Made by a program: the position numbers and the translations under genes | Notes under the pieces: generated by a model | Told to the model about the DNA's origin: nothing | Databases searched by the model: none | What the model saw: only the letters and a program-made list of their open reading frames with translations | Shown here: positions 1 through 7,214 of the stretch, piece after piece | Position numbering within the stretch: the stretch's first letter is position 1 | Layout of the letters: the number at the start of each line of letters is the position of its first letter | Assembly: GCA_902796115.1 (NCBI GenBank) | Contig: CADBNX010000562.1 | Location: 1 to 24,263, forward strand | Source: an uncultured Eubacteriales bacterium | Lineage (GTDB): Bacteria > Bacillota > Clostridia > Christensenellales > Aristaeellaceae | Direction: 5' to 3' | Length of the DNA stretch: 24,263 nucleotides

Positions 1-10
1 AAGAAAAGAC

Positions 11-39
11 TTGCGGTCGGAAATGATTTCCTGTATAAT
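11..39 (+). promoter_or_regulatory. Sigma-A type promoter of the foldase lipoprotein gene
   Basis: A -35 box TTGCGG (11-16) and a perfect -10 box TATAAT (34-39) are separated by 17 bases, which is ideal spacing. Transcription should begin near 46. A dyad TAGGCA-TGT-TGCCTA (39-53) overlaps the last base of the -10 box and the predicted start site, so it could be an operator or a short 5' hairpin. Confidence 0.8.
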
Positions 40-79
40 AGGCATGTTGCCTAGAAATGAGATGGGAGATGTCCTGCGT

Positions 80-1642
80 ATGAAGAGAAAGATGTTCCTG
101 GCACTTCTTACCGCCGCGGTCCTTTTACTTTCCGGATGCACGCTCAAAAGCATTGATCCGGTAGCGGACGCGGCACAGATTATCCTGAACGTGAACGGCG
201 AGACGGTTACGAAAGCGCAGATGGCGAATGCCGTTTCCACTTACACGCAGCAGTATCTGTATTCCGACTATAACGCGTATTATAATTATCTGGTCAACGG
301 CACCATGCCTTCCCAGTCCGCGATGCTGTCGGCAACCGTAGAGAGCCTTACGCGTTCGATGGTGCTCAAGCAGGAAGTGGACAAACAGGGTCTTGTGGAG
401 AAGCTTACGGAAGAGGAAATCGCCGAACTGCAGACTGAAATCGACGAGGAATACGAAGAGCAGATCGAATACATCCAGACCAGCGTCCTGAAGGACAGCG
501 AGAACACCGGCGACGCGCTGCGTGAAGAAGCGATCGCGTATGCCGACGGGATCGGCTACACCAAGGAAGCGCTGCTGGATGAGCACAAGAATTCGAAAGC
601 GGTCGAAAAACTGCGCGAGGGCGTGGTAGCGGGCATTGAAGCGACCGATGAAGAGATCCAGGCAAAACTGGACGAATACATCGCGCAGCAGCAGGAAACC
701 TACGAAGGCGACCCGGCGGCTTTCGGCAGTGACGCGAACAACGGAACCGCTCTTTACTGGGCGCCGGAAGGCTATCGGTATGTGAAGCAGATCCTGGTCA
801 AGTTTACGGATGAGGATCAGACAGCGATCGACGCCGCGCAGTCCGCCCTGAACACGGCGAAGAAGGCGCTGAGCGATCTGGAAGCTGCGGCGGCGGAAGC
901 GGCTGACACTGCTTCCGAGGCTGTGGAGGATGCCGCGGATAAGGCGGCCGATACCGTCGAAGAAGTGAAGGAAGCCGCGGAAGAAGCGAAGGAAGCGGTC
1001 GGCGAAGCCGTTGAGGAAGCGAAAGAAGCGGTCGAAGGCGCCGTTGAGGAAGCGAAGGAAGCCGTGGAAGGCGCCGCGGAAGAAGCGAAGGATGCGGTCG
1101 AAGGCGCCGTTGAGGAAGTGAAGGAAGCCGCGGAAGAAGCCGTGGAAGAACTGACGCCGGAAGCCGCGCAGGCCGCGGTGGATGAAGCGCAGAAAGCCTA
1201 CGACGAAGCGGTGAGCAAAGCGCTTGAAAACATCAAGGGCAGAGCACAGGAAGCGTATGAAAAGGCTGCCGCCGAAGGCGCGGATTTCGACGCGCTGGTC
1301 GAAGAATACAACGATGATCCCGGCATGACGAGGGAGCCCATGAAGACGAACGGTTATGCCGTGAGCGCGGCGATGACCAGTTTTGATCCGGCGTTCCTCG
1401 ATGCCGCGATGGGTCTTGAAAAGATCGGCGACGTAGCCGAACCCGCTGCCGGTATGTACGGATATTATATCATCAAATATGAGAGTGATGTCGCGTCCGG
1501 CGCGAAAACATTCGAGGAAGTAAAGGAAAGCCTCGGCGCGGAAGTCACGGCTGCCAAGCAGAACGAAGCCTACGAGGCGCAGGTCGCCGCGTGGATCGAA
1601 GCGGCCGATATCAAGTCCTGGACGGAGAAGATGGGGTACTGA
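80..1642 (+). CDS. Lipoprotein peptidyl-prolyl isomerase (SurA_N/parvulin) with hendecad-repeat insert
   Basis: Probable extracytoplasmic folding factor of the PrsA/SurA type, lipid-anchored to the outer face of the membrane. The start at 80 gives a classic lipoprotein signal (MKRKMF, a hydrophobic stretch, lipobox LLSGC), with GGGAG 11 bases upstream; the reading frame extends back to a TTG at 11, but that lies on the promoter. Residues about 30-230 form the helical SurA-like N-terminal region. The parvulin domain opens at residue 232 (YRYVKQILVKF) and resumes at about 400 (ADFDALVEEYNDDPGM), closing with a GYYIIKY strand near residue 467. Between the two halves lie some 145 residues of Ala/Glu/Lys-rich helix, including the 11-residue repeats at 980-1144. 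At 520 residues it is clearly longer than PrsA-type proteins (roughly 300). It appears to be monocistronic, with hairpins following it. The fold assignment is secure; the client proteins are unknown. Confidence 0.88.
   Translation: MKRKMFLALLTAAVLLLSGCTLKSIDPVADAAQIILNVNGETVTKAQMANAVSTYTQQYLYSDYNAYYNYLVNGTMPSQSAMLSATVESLTRSMVLKQEVDKQGLVEKLTEEEIAELQTEIDEEYEEQIEYIQTSVLKDSENTGDALREEAIAYADGIGYTKEALLDEHKNSKAVEKLREGVVAGIEATDEEIQAKLDEYIAQQQETYEGDPAAFGSDANNGTALYWAPEGYRYVKQILVKFTDEDQTAIDAAQSALNTAKKALSDLEAAAAEAADTASEAVEDAADKAADTVEEVKEAAEEAKEAVGEAVEEAKEAVEGAVEEAKEAVEGAAEEAKDAVEGAVEEVKEAAEEAVEELTPEAAQAAVDEAQKAYDEAVSKALENIKGRAQEAYEKAAAEGADFDALVEEYNDDPGMTREPMKTNGYAVSAAMTSFDPAFLDAAMGLEKIGDVAEPAAGMYGYYIIKYESDVASGAKTFEEVKESLGAEVTAAKQNEAYEAQVAAWIEAADIKSWTEKMGY
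980..1144 (+). repeat. Five tandem 33-bp (11-residue) repeats inside the foldase gene
   Basis: Five consecutive in-frame units: EEAKEAVGEAV, EEAKEAVEGAV, EEAKEAVEGAA, EEAKDAVEGAV and EEVKEAAEEAV, preceded by a partial unit EEVKEAA at 959-979. The period is exactly 33 bases, and the units differ mainly by single substitutions. Eleven-residue periodicity with Lys/Glu at fixed places predicts a continuous right-handed amphipathic or coiled helix, comparable in pattern to group 3 LEA proteins. The repeats lie in the loop after the first parvulin beta strand. Confidence 0.9.
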
Positions 1643-1659
1643 TGCCTGACGGGAGAGCG

Positions 1660-1687
1660 GGGCGCCGCAGTGAAAGTGCCGGCGCCC
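1660..1687 (+). terminator. GC-rich hairpin after the foldase gene
   Basis: GGGCGCCG (1660-1667) pairs exactly with CGGCGCCC (1680-1687). The inner GCA/TGC pairs extend the stem with one bulged base. The hairpin lies 18 bases past the stop codon and is followed by GGCTTT, a weak U-tract, so termination is plausible but not strongly supported. Confidence 0.45.
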
Positions 1688-1727
1688 GGCTTTGCGGATA
1701 AAATGACGCCTGCCTGCAGGCGAAGGG

Positions 1728-1762
1728 ACAGAGCTCTGAAACACGAGGTTTCAGAGCTCTGT
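1728..1762 (+). terminator. Perfect 15-bp stem-loop between foldase and aminotransferase genes
   Basis: The left arm 1728-1742 (ACAGAGCTCTGAAAC) and right arm 1748-1762 are perfect reverse complements around the loop ACGAG. It lies between the foldase stop and the next promoter, where a terminator is expected, but the bases that follow (TCGAAAAG) are not a U-tract. It is a transcript-end stem or a barrier hairpin rather than a textbook intrinsic terminator. Confidence 0.5.
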
Positions 1763-1801
1763 TCGAAAAGAAACATCCGCAAAAGCAAACGGGAATGCCG
1801 A

Positions 1802-1829
1802 TTGACACGCACGGGAAATATGCTACAAT
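1802..1829 (+). promoter_or_regulatory. Sigma-A type promoter of the aminotransferase operon
   Basis: Consensus TTGACA (1802-1807), a 16-base spacer, then TACAAT (1824-1829). Transcription is expected from about 1836, leaving a leader of roughly 25-30 bases before the aminotransferase start. Confidence 0.88.
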
Positions 1830-1864
1830 AATTCTGGAATCTTTCATGAAGGCGGGGGATGAAC

Positions 1865-3157
1865 ATGCGTCCGTATACCGAGTGGTCCCGGGAAGAACTG
1901 GCACAGGAAAAGGAAAACCTGAAAGCGTTGTATAAGAACTATCAGATGCGCGATCTGCACCTGAATCTGACGAGGGGCAAACCGTGCGCGGAGCAGCTGG
2001 ATCTTTCCATGGACATGATGGACGTGCTCTCCTCCAAAGCCGACCTGCACTGCGAGGACGGTACGGACTGCCGGAATTACGGGGTGCTGGGCGGATTGCA
2101 GGAAACGAAAGAGCTGCTCGGGGCGATGATCGAGGTGCCGGCGGAAAACATCATGATTTACGGCAATTCGAGCCTGAATATCATGTATGATTCCATTTCC
2201 CGCTCCATGACGCACGGCGTGATGGGCAATACCCCGTGGTGCAAACTGGACAGGGTGAAATTCCTCTGCCCGGTCCCCGGATATGACCGGCATTTTGCCA
2301 TCACCGAGTATTTCGGCATCGACATGATCAACGTGCCGATGACGGCGGACGGGCCGGACATGGATATGGTAGAGGGCCTGGTGTCGTCCGACTCGGCCAT
2401 CAAGGGGATCTGGTGCGTGCCGAAGTATTCCAATCCGACCGGCATCACCTATTCGGAAGAAACCGTCCGGCGCTTCGCGAAGCTGCAGCCGGCCGCGAAG
2501 GATTTCAGGATCTACTGGGATAACGCGTATTCCGTACACCATCTGTACGATCACCGCCAGGGGTATCTGGATGAGATCCTTGCCGAATGCCGGAAAGCCG
2601 GAAACCCGGACATGGTATACAAATTCACATCCACCTCGAAAATCTCATTTCCCGGCTCCGGGATCGCGGCGATCGCTACCTCGCAGAACAATCTGCAGGA
2701 CATCCGCAGGCAGTTTTCCATTCAGACGATCGGCCATGACAAGGTGAACCAGCTGCGTCATGTGCGGTTCTTCAGGAATCTTGACGGAATCAGAGCGCAT
2801 ATGCGCAAACACGCGGACATCCTCAGACCGAAGTTTGAACTGGTGGAGCGCATTTTTGAGGAGGATCTGAACGGCCTGGGCGCCGGGGAATGGACAAAGC
2901 CGCTCGGAGGGTATTTCATTTCCTTCGACTCTTACCCGGGATGCGCCGCGGCGATTATCAGCCGCTGCAAAAAGGCAGGGGTGGAACTGACACCGGCGGG
3001 ATCCACCTATCCCTATCATCAGGATCCGCATGACAGCAATATCCGGATCGCGCCGACTTTCCCGTCCCTTGCGGATCTGGAGACGGCTGCCCGCATTTTT
3101 ACGCTTTCCACGCGGATCGAAACCATTGAAAAGCTTTTGGAAGAGAAAACGGCCTGA
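1865..3157 (+). CDS. PLP-dependent aminotransferase, AspAT subgroup Ic type
   Basis: Fold-type I pyridoxal-phosphate enzyme, probably an aspartate (or alanine) transaminase of amino-acid metabolism, cytosolic. The 430-residue sequence matches the subgroup Ic aspartate aminotransferases: LNLTRGKPCAEQLDLS near the N-terminus, YGVLGGLQETKELLG, a PKYSNPTG loop, IYWDNAYSVHHL carrying the Asp that contacts the pyridine nitrogen, and the Schiff-base Lys259 in FTSTSKISFPGSG. The C-terminal region contains SNIRIAP with the carboxylate-binding Arg. There are two in-phase ATGs, 1859 and 1865. The G-rich Shine-Dalgarno stretch ends at 1858, directly against the first ATG, so 1865 (6 bases away) is preferred. 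It is the first gene of a four-gene operon. Substrate preference cannot be read from the sequence. Confidence 0.88.
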   Translation: MRPYTEWSREELAQEKENLKALYKNYQMRDLHLNLTRGKPCAEQLDLSMDMMDVLSSKADLHCEDGTDCRNYGVLGGLQETKELLGAMIEVPAENIMIYGNSSLNIMYDSISRSMTHGVMGNTPWCKLDRVKFLCPVPGYDRHFAITEYFGIDMINVPMTADGPDMDMVEGLVSSDSAIKGIWCVPKYSNPTGITYSEETVRRFAKLQPAAKDFRIYWDNAYSVHHLYDHRQGYLDEILAECRKAGNPDMVYKFTSTSKISFPGSGIAAIATSQNNLQDIRRQFSIQTIGHDKVNQLRHVRFFRNLDGIRAHMRKHADILRPKFELVERIFEEDLNGLGAGEWTKPLGGYFISFDSYPGCAAAIISRCKKAGVELTPAGSTYPYHQDPHDSNIRIAPTFPSLADLETAARIFTLSTRIETIEKLLEEKTA

Positions 3158-3185
3158 CGATCGATTGACCGGGAGGATGACGCAT

Positions 3186-4013
3186 ATGGGTATTCTCGGA
3201 AAACTGTTTGAAAAAAAGATCTGCTCTGTCTGCGGCAGCGAGATCAAACTGCTGTCCAACAGGAAGCTGGAAGACGGCAATCTGTGCAAGGAATGCGCGG
3301 GAAAGCTTTCGCCCAGGCTGAGCGACAGGCGGAGCATGACGGTTGCCCAGATCAACGAGCACCTGCGATACCGGGAAGAGAACGCCGGGGAACTGGCCGC
3401 CCTTCATCCGGACAGGGTGCTCGGGAAAAGAACGAAGATCTATCTGGACACGGTTCAGCGGAAATTCATCGTGACCGGTCATTCGGACTGGCGTTCGTCC
3501 GGGCAGGATGTGATCGGCCTGGATCAGGTGATGGACTGCACCTGGGATGTGAAGGAACACAAAAGAGAACTGTACCGGAAAGACGAGCAGGGCAAACAGG
3601 TAAGCTATCAGCCGCCACGCTATGAGTACAGCTACGAATTCGACATCGTTATGCATGTGGACAGTCCCTGGTTTTCACAGATCGAATTCGAACTGACGGA
3701 CGAGCGTCCCGAATCCAGACTGAAAAATGCTTACCGCGAATGGCAGCGGGAGGCGGAAGAGATCTGCGCTGTGATGACGGGCAAAGAAAACGGACAGGCG
3801 TCTGCCGGGCCGCTTAAGACCCCGGCCGCTCCGCAGCTGGCTCCCGGGGAATGGCTCTGCGTATGCGGTACGGTGAATCAGGGAAAATTCTGCCCGAACT
3901 GCGGGGCTGCACGCCCTGCGCAGGGGGTGCGGTGCCCGGCGTGCGGCTGGACTTCTCCGGAAGGCGGGAGCGCGCGTTTCTGCCCGAACTGCGGCATGAA
4001 AATCGGTCAGTGA
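3186..4013 (+). CDS. DUF4428-type protein with N- and C-terminal zinc ribbons
   Basis: A 275-residue cytosolic protein of unknown function. The N-terminus has CSVCG...CKECAGKL (about residues 12-37), the paired-cysteine pattern of DUF4428. The middle (about residues 70-190) is a soluble region with many beta-type segments (KIYLDTVQRKFIVTG, YEYSYEFDIVMHV). The C-terminal 60 residues carry further CxC/CxxC pairs: CVCGTVNQGKFCPNCG, then CPACGW...FCPNCGMKIG. These make two rubredoxin-like zinc ribbons. The start at 3186 is 9 bases after GGGAGG (3171-3176); the in-frame ATG at 3177 abuts the Shine-Dalgarno sequence and is unlikely. It follows the aminotransferase by 28 bases and precedes radC by 3. 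A scaffold or nucleic-acid-binding role is only a guess. Confidence 0.8.
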   Translation: MGILGKLFEKKICSVCGSEIKLLSNRKLEDGNLCKECAGKLSPRLSDRRSMTVAQINEHLRYREENAGELAALHPDRVLGKRTKIYLDTVQRKFIVTGHSDWRSSGQDVIGLDQVMDCTWDVKEHKRELYRKDEQGKQVSYQPPRYEYSYEFDIVMHVDSPWFSQIEFELTDERPESRLKNAYREWQREAEEICAVMTGKENGQASAGPLKTPAAPQLAPGEWLCVCGTVNQGKFCPNCGAARPAQGVRCPACGWTSPEGGSARFCPNCGMKIGQ

Positions 4014-4016
4014 CTC

Positions 4017-4703
4017 ATGGATACCGTTTCACACGAAGGGCACCGGAAACGGCTGCGCGAACGATGGCTGCGCGGAGGACCGGACGCTTTCCAGGATCAT
4101 GAAATGCTGGAATTGCTGCTGAGCTATGCGATCCCGCGCAGGGATACCAATGACCTGGCGCACAGCCTTCTTAAAGAGTTCAAAAGCCTGAAGGCGGTTC
4201 TGGAAGCACCGGTCGAACGGCTTTCGAGGGTGGACGGCATCGGAGAAAGCGCTGCGATCCTGATCAATATGCTGCTGCCGCTCTGGAAAATCTATGAGGG
4301 CGCGAGCCTGAAAGCGGCCTCTTCCGAGACATACACCAGTCCGCAGAAAATGATGGCGTACTGTATGAAACGTCTTACGGGAGAACGGGACGAAGTGTTC
4401 ATGCTGCTCTCGTTTGATACGCGGCTCCACCTGATCGCCGAGGACAGGCTGGAGCGCGGCACCCCGGATCAGGTGAACATCCTGCCCAGAAAGGTGCTCA
4501 CCACGCTGATCAACCGCGGCGCGACGGGAGCGGTGCTGGTGCATAATCACCCGTCCGGAAATCTGACCCCGTCAAAGGCGGATCTGGATGTGACGGAGAG
4601 GATCAGGCGCGTCCTGGAAACCGTGGATATCCGTCTGCTGGATCATATCATCACGGGCGTTCAGAACAGCATCAGCCTGCGGAATGAAGGGTACATCCGA
4701 TGA
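4017..4703 (+). CDS. radC: RadC family JAB/MPN metalloprotein
   Basis: Member of the widespread RadC (DUF2466) family; its cellular role is still debated, and the historical DNA-repair label is weakly supported. The 228-residue length is normal. The N-terminus (HRKRLRERW, then LLSYAIPRRD) leads to a helix-hairpin-helix (LSRVDGIGESAA, about residues 67-78). The C-terminal JAMM zinc site is intact: His176-x-His178 in VHNHPSG, then Ser186 and Asp189 in PSKADLD, with the upstream Glu in DEVFMLLSFD. The start codon is 3 bases after the previous stop and has only a weak Shine-Dalgarno sequence, suggesting translational coupling. The stop overlaps the next start (ATGA). Confidence 0.93.
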   Translation: MDTVSHEGHRKRLRERWLRGGPDAFQDHEMLELLLSYAIPRRDTNDLAHSLLKEFKSLKAVLEAPVERLSRVDGIGESAAILINMLLPLWKIYEGASLKAASSETYTSPQKMMAYCMKRLTGERDEVFMLLSFDTRLHLIAEDRLERGTPDQVNILPRKVLTTLINRGATGAVLVHNHPSGNLTPSKADLDVTERIRRVLETVDIRLLDHIITGVQNSISLRNEGYIR

Positions 4704-5287
4704 AAAGAAGGCGATTGGGCAAGTTGATTTTTCGGCTCCTGCTGCTGTGCGTGCTGCTGTTTTCAGCGGCGCTGGCGGCACTTGTCATCATGGAAAAGAC
4801 GGTTCCCCCGCCGGGCGGGGAAGCGGATGTGATCCTGATCCTCGGCGCGCAGGTGAAGGAGGACGGAACGGTGTCCGTGCAGCTGGAAGGCCGGCTGCAG
4901 GCTGCCCTCTCGTACTGGCGGGAGCATAAGGACTGCATGATCGTCACCGCGGGCGGGCAGGGAAAAAACGAGCCCGCGCCGGAGGCGGAAGTCATGCGGG
5001 ACTGGCTGGCGGAAAACGGCGTGCCCGCGGACAGGATCCGCTGCGAAAGCCGCTCCGCCGATACGAAGGAGAATCTTCGTTTCGCGGAAGAATACATCGA
5101 TAAGGAAAACGCGCGTCTGCTGGTCGTTACCAGCGATTATCATCTGCCGCGGGCGATCCGCATCGCGAAAGACGCGGGATACCGGGCGGAAGGGATCGGC
5201 GCGCCGACCCTGCCGCAGTGGTGGATCAAGAACCATTTTCGGGAAGTGCTGGCCTGGGGCAAGTATTTTCTGCGCAAAATCATATAG
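4700..5287 (+). CDS. YdcF/SanA-like DUF218 membrane protein
   Basis: A 195-residue DUF218 protein with one N-terminal membrane segment (about residues 9-31, preceded by MKRRR) and an extracytoplasmic domain. Family hallmarks in order: ADVILILGAQV, LEGRLQAALSYW, MIVTAGGQG, PEAEVMRDWLAENGV, ADTKENLRFAEEY and LLVVTSDYHLPRAIRIA. Relatives (E. coli SanA, YdcF) are linked to cell-envelope integrity, but no reaction is established. The start overlaps the radC stop by 4 bases, with GAAGGG just upstream, so it is the last gene of the operon, ended by the hairpin at 5315-5336. Confidence 0.87.
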   Translation: MKRRRLGKLIFRLLLLCVLLFSAALAALVIMEKTVPPPGGEADVILILGAQVKEDGTVSVQLEGRLQAALSYWREHKDCMIVTAGGQGKNEPAPEAEVMRDWLAENGVPADRIRCESRSADTKENLRFAEEYIDKENARLLVVTSDYHLPRAIRIAKDAGYRAEGIGAPTLPQWWIKNHFREVLAWGKYFLRKII

Positions 5288-5314
5288 ACCGTGTTCGGTT
5301 CAGAAGAAAAAGGG

Positions 5315-5336
5315 GGCTCCCGGGGTTCCGGGAGCC
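5315..5336. terminator. Bidirectional intrinsic terminator between convergent operons
   Basis: GGCTCCCGG (5315-5323) pairs perfectly with CCGGGAGCC (5328-5336) around a GGTT loop. On the + strand it is followed by GCTTT. On the - strand it is followed by CCCTTTTTCTT, a good U-tract. It therefore can end both the YdcF-like operon and the convergent tgt operon. Confidence 0.88.
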
Positions 5337-5370
5337 GCTTTGTGAATGCCGGGCCGCAAACCGTCCCGGG

Positions 5371-6495
5371 TCAGAAATTCCTTGTCATGTCATAACGCGC
5401 GTAAAACTCCTTCCGGTAATCCAGAAAACGGTCTTCGAGGATCGCCTGCCGGATCTCCTGCGTCATGCGCAGCAGGAAACGGAGGTTATGGACGCTGCAG
5501 AGCCTGGCACCGGTGATTTCGCCGGCTTTCAGCAGGTGGCGGATGTAGGCGCGCGTGTAGTTTCTGCAGGCAAAGCAGTCACAGGTTTCGTCGATCGGAA
5601 AGAACTCCTCCGCGCAGGTCTGGTTCCGGACCACAAGGCGTCCCTTCGGACCGAAGACGGTTCCGTTGCGGGCGATCCGCGTGGCGAGGACGCAGTCGAA
5701 CATATCGACGCCGCGCAGTACGCCTTCCAGAATGCAGTCCGGCGAGCCGACCCCCATCAGATAGCGCGGTTTATGCTGCGGCATTACGGGGGAGAGCGCT
5801 TCGAGGATACGGTACATGGTTTCCTTCGGCTCGCCGACCGAAAGACCGCCGATCCCGTACCCCGGAAAATCCATATCGGCAAGGGTTTTTGCACTTTCCA
5901 CACGCAGGTCTTCGTAAAAGGCGCCCTGTACGATGCCGAAGAGGGCCTGATCTTTTCTTGTGTGGGCCTTCAGGCACCGCTCGGCCCAGCGGTGGGTGGT
6001 ATGCATGGCTTCTTCCGCTTTGCGGTGATCGCAGGGGTAGGCGGAACAGATATCAAAGGCCATGGCGATATCGCTGCCGAGCGCTTCCTGCACAGCCATG
6101 GAGGTTTCCGGCGAAAGGAAACGGTCCGAACCGTCCAGATGGCTGCGGAAGGAAACGCCTTCCTCCGTGATCTTCCGCAGGGTCGCGAGCGAAAACACCT
6201 GAAAGCCGCCGCTGTCCGTCAGGATGGGCCGGTCCCAGTGCATGAAGGAATGCAGCCCTCCCGCGCGCTCGATCAGTTTTTCACCGGGCCGCAGGTGCAG
6301 GTGGTAGGTGTTGGACAGCAGGATCCGGGTGCCGATTTCTTTCAGTTCCTCGCTGGTCATGGCCTTCACACACGCCTGTGTTCCGACCGGCATGTAAATA
6401 GGCGTAGGAATATCCCCGTGAGGCGTGTGCAGAATGCCTGCCCTCGCGCCGGACTGCCGGCAGGTTTTGATCAGCTCAAACGTGAAGTCTTTCAT
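5371..6495 (-). CDS. tgt: Queuine/preQ1 tRNA-guanine transglycosylase
   Basis: Exchanges guanine 34 for preQ1 in GUN-anticodon tRNAs, the entry step of queuosine formation. The 374-residue length is typical. Seen: a start MKDFTFELIKTC, then PTPIYMPVGTQ, the active-site DSGGFQVFSL, HLDGS, GGLSVGEPKETM, YLMGVG, FDCVLATRIARNGT with the catalytic Asp, and the zinc site CDCFACRNYTRAYIRHL...SVHN. The reading frame continues upstream to 6645, but the ATG at 6495 begins the conserved sequence and overlaps the stop of the upstream gene by 4 bases (ATGA). It is last in a three-gene RNA-modification operon. No other queuosine genes are nearby. Confidence 0.95.
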   Translation of the reverse strand: MKDFTFELIKTCRQSGARAGILHTPHGDIPTPIYMPVGTQACVKAMTSEELKEIGTRILLSNTYHLHLRPGEKLIERAGGLHSFMHWDRPILTDSGGFQVFSLATLRKITEEGVSFRSHLDGSDRFLSPETSMAVQEALGSDIAMAFDICSAYPCDHRKAEEAMHTTHRWAERCLKAHTRKDQALFGIVQGAFYEDLRVESAKTLADMDFPGYGIGGLSVGEPKETMYRILEALSPVMPQHKPRYLMGVGSPDCILEGVLRGVDMFDCVLATRIARNGTVFGPKGRLVVRNQTCAEEFFPIDETCDCFACRNYTRAYIRHLLKAGEITGARLCSVHNLRFLLRMTQEIRQAILEDRFLDYRKEFYARYDMTRNF

Positions 6496-7214
6496 GGGTT
6501 TCCTTCCCGGATGGCCGGCCAGAGATTGACCGCGGTATCCAGCGCGGTTGAAAACCTGGTCCAGATCCCGTCCTTCGGCGCGGGAGCGACAAACACCATA
6601 CGTGCCCCGGTAACGGGATGCGCGAGCGTGAGACGCATTCCCCAAAGCGCGATCTGCTGACCGGGCTTTCCGTTTCCGTAGCGCTGATCGCCCCAGAGCG
6701 GGAAGCCGAAATGCTGCATCTGAACCCGGATCTGGTGACCGCGGCCGGTTTCAAGCCGGATGGCGGTCAGCGAAAGCCCGTCCCTGCGTTCGATGGTATG
6801 GCCGTGCAGGATCGCTTCTTTTCCCAGCGCGTGCAGATAGGGAGGAAGCACCCGCACGGTATTGGTTTCCTCATCCTTCCGGAGATAATCCTTCAGCGAA
6901 AAATCGTCCGGGGTTTCCCCCTGTACCACGGCGGCGTATTCGCGGAGCATCGTATGACTGCGCACCTGTTCGGAAAGCCTTGACGCGGCTTTGCTGGTCC
7001 TCGCGAAACAGATCAGCCCGCCCACCGGTCTGTCCATCCGGTGAACCAGACCGATATACGCTTCCCCCGGTTTTTCATATTTGACCCGCACATATTCCTT
7101 GATCTCACTGAGAAGATCCTGGTCGCCGGTGCGGTCGCTCTGTACCAGCTGGTTCGGTTTTTTGACCGCGATGATCAGATGGTTGTCTTCATATAAGATG
7201 GCTGGTGAAGTCAT
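6492..7214 (-). CDS. RluA-family RNA pseudouridine synthase
   Basis: Isomerises uridine to pseudouridine in rRNA or tRNA. The 240-residue catalytic module starts ILYEDNHLIIAVKKPNQLVQ. It has the family II motif GLVHRMDRPVGGLICFARTSKAA with the catalytic Asp (usual form HRLDRxTSG, here HRMDRPVGG). It continues with LREYAAVVQG, AIRLETGRGHQIRVQMQH and FPLWGDQRYG. No S4 domain precedes it. The ATG at 7214 overlaps the stop of the upstream methyltransferase by 4 bases and its own stop overlaps the tgt start by 4 bases, so the three genes are tightly coupled. The exact target uridine cannot be deduced. Confidence 0.9.
   Translation of the reverse strand: MTSPAILYEDNHLIIAVKKPNQLVQSDRTGDQDLLSEIKEYVRVKYEKPGEAYIGLVHRMDRPVGGLICFARTSKAASRLSEQVRSHTMLREYAAVVQGETPDDFSLKDYLRKDEETNTVRVLPPYLHALGKEAILHGHTIERRDGLSLTAIRLETGRGHQIRVQMQHFGFPLWGDQRYGNGKPGQQIALWGMRLTLAHPVTGARMVFVAPAPKDGIWTRFSTALDTAVNLWPAIREGNP

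Noticed and set aside
980..1144. 33-bp repeats as a CRISPR or mobile repeat
   Set aside because: The units are directly adjacent without spacers, in frame, and encode a regular helical peptide repeat.
125..1744. 539-residue open frame on the - strand opposite the foldase gene
   Set aside because: It is the antisense of a high-GC repetitive coding region, with Arg/Phe-rich low-complexity translation and no family features.
5218..6660. 480-residue + strand open frame across tgt
   Set aside because: Tgt on the - strand has all catalytic and zinc motifs; the + frame is an overlapping shadow and spans the terminator.
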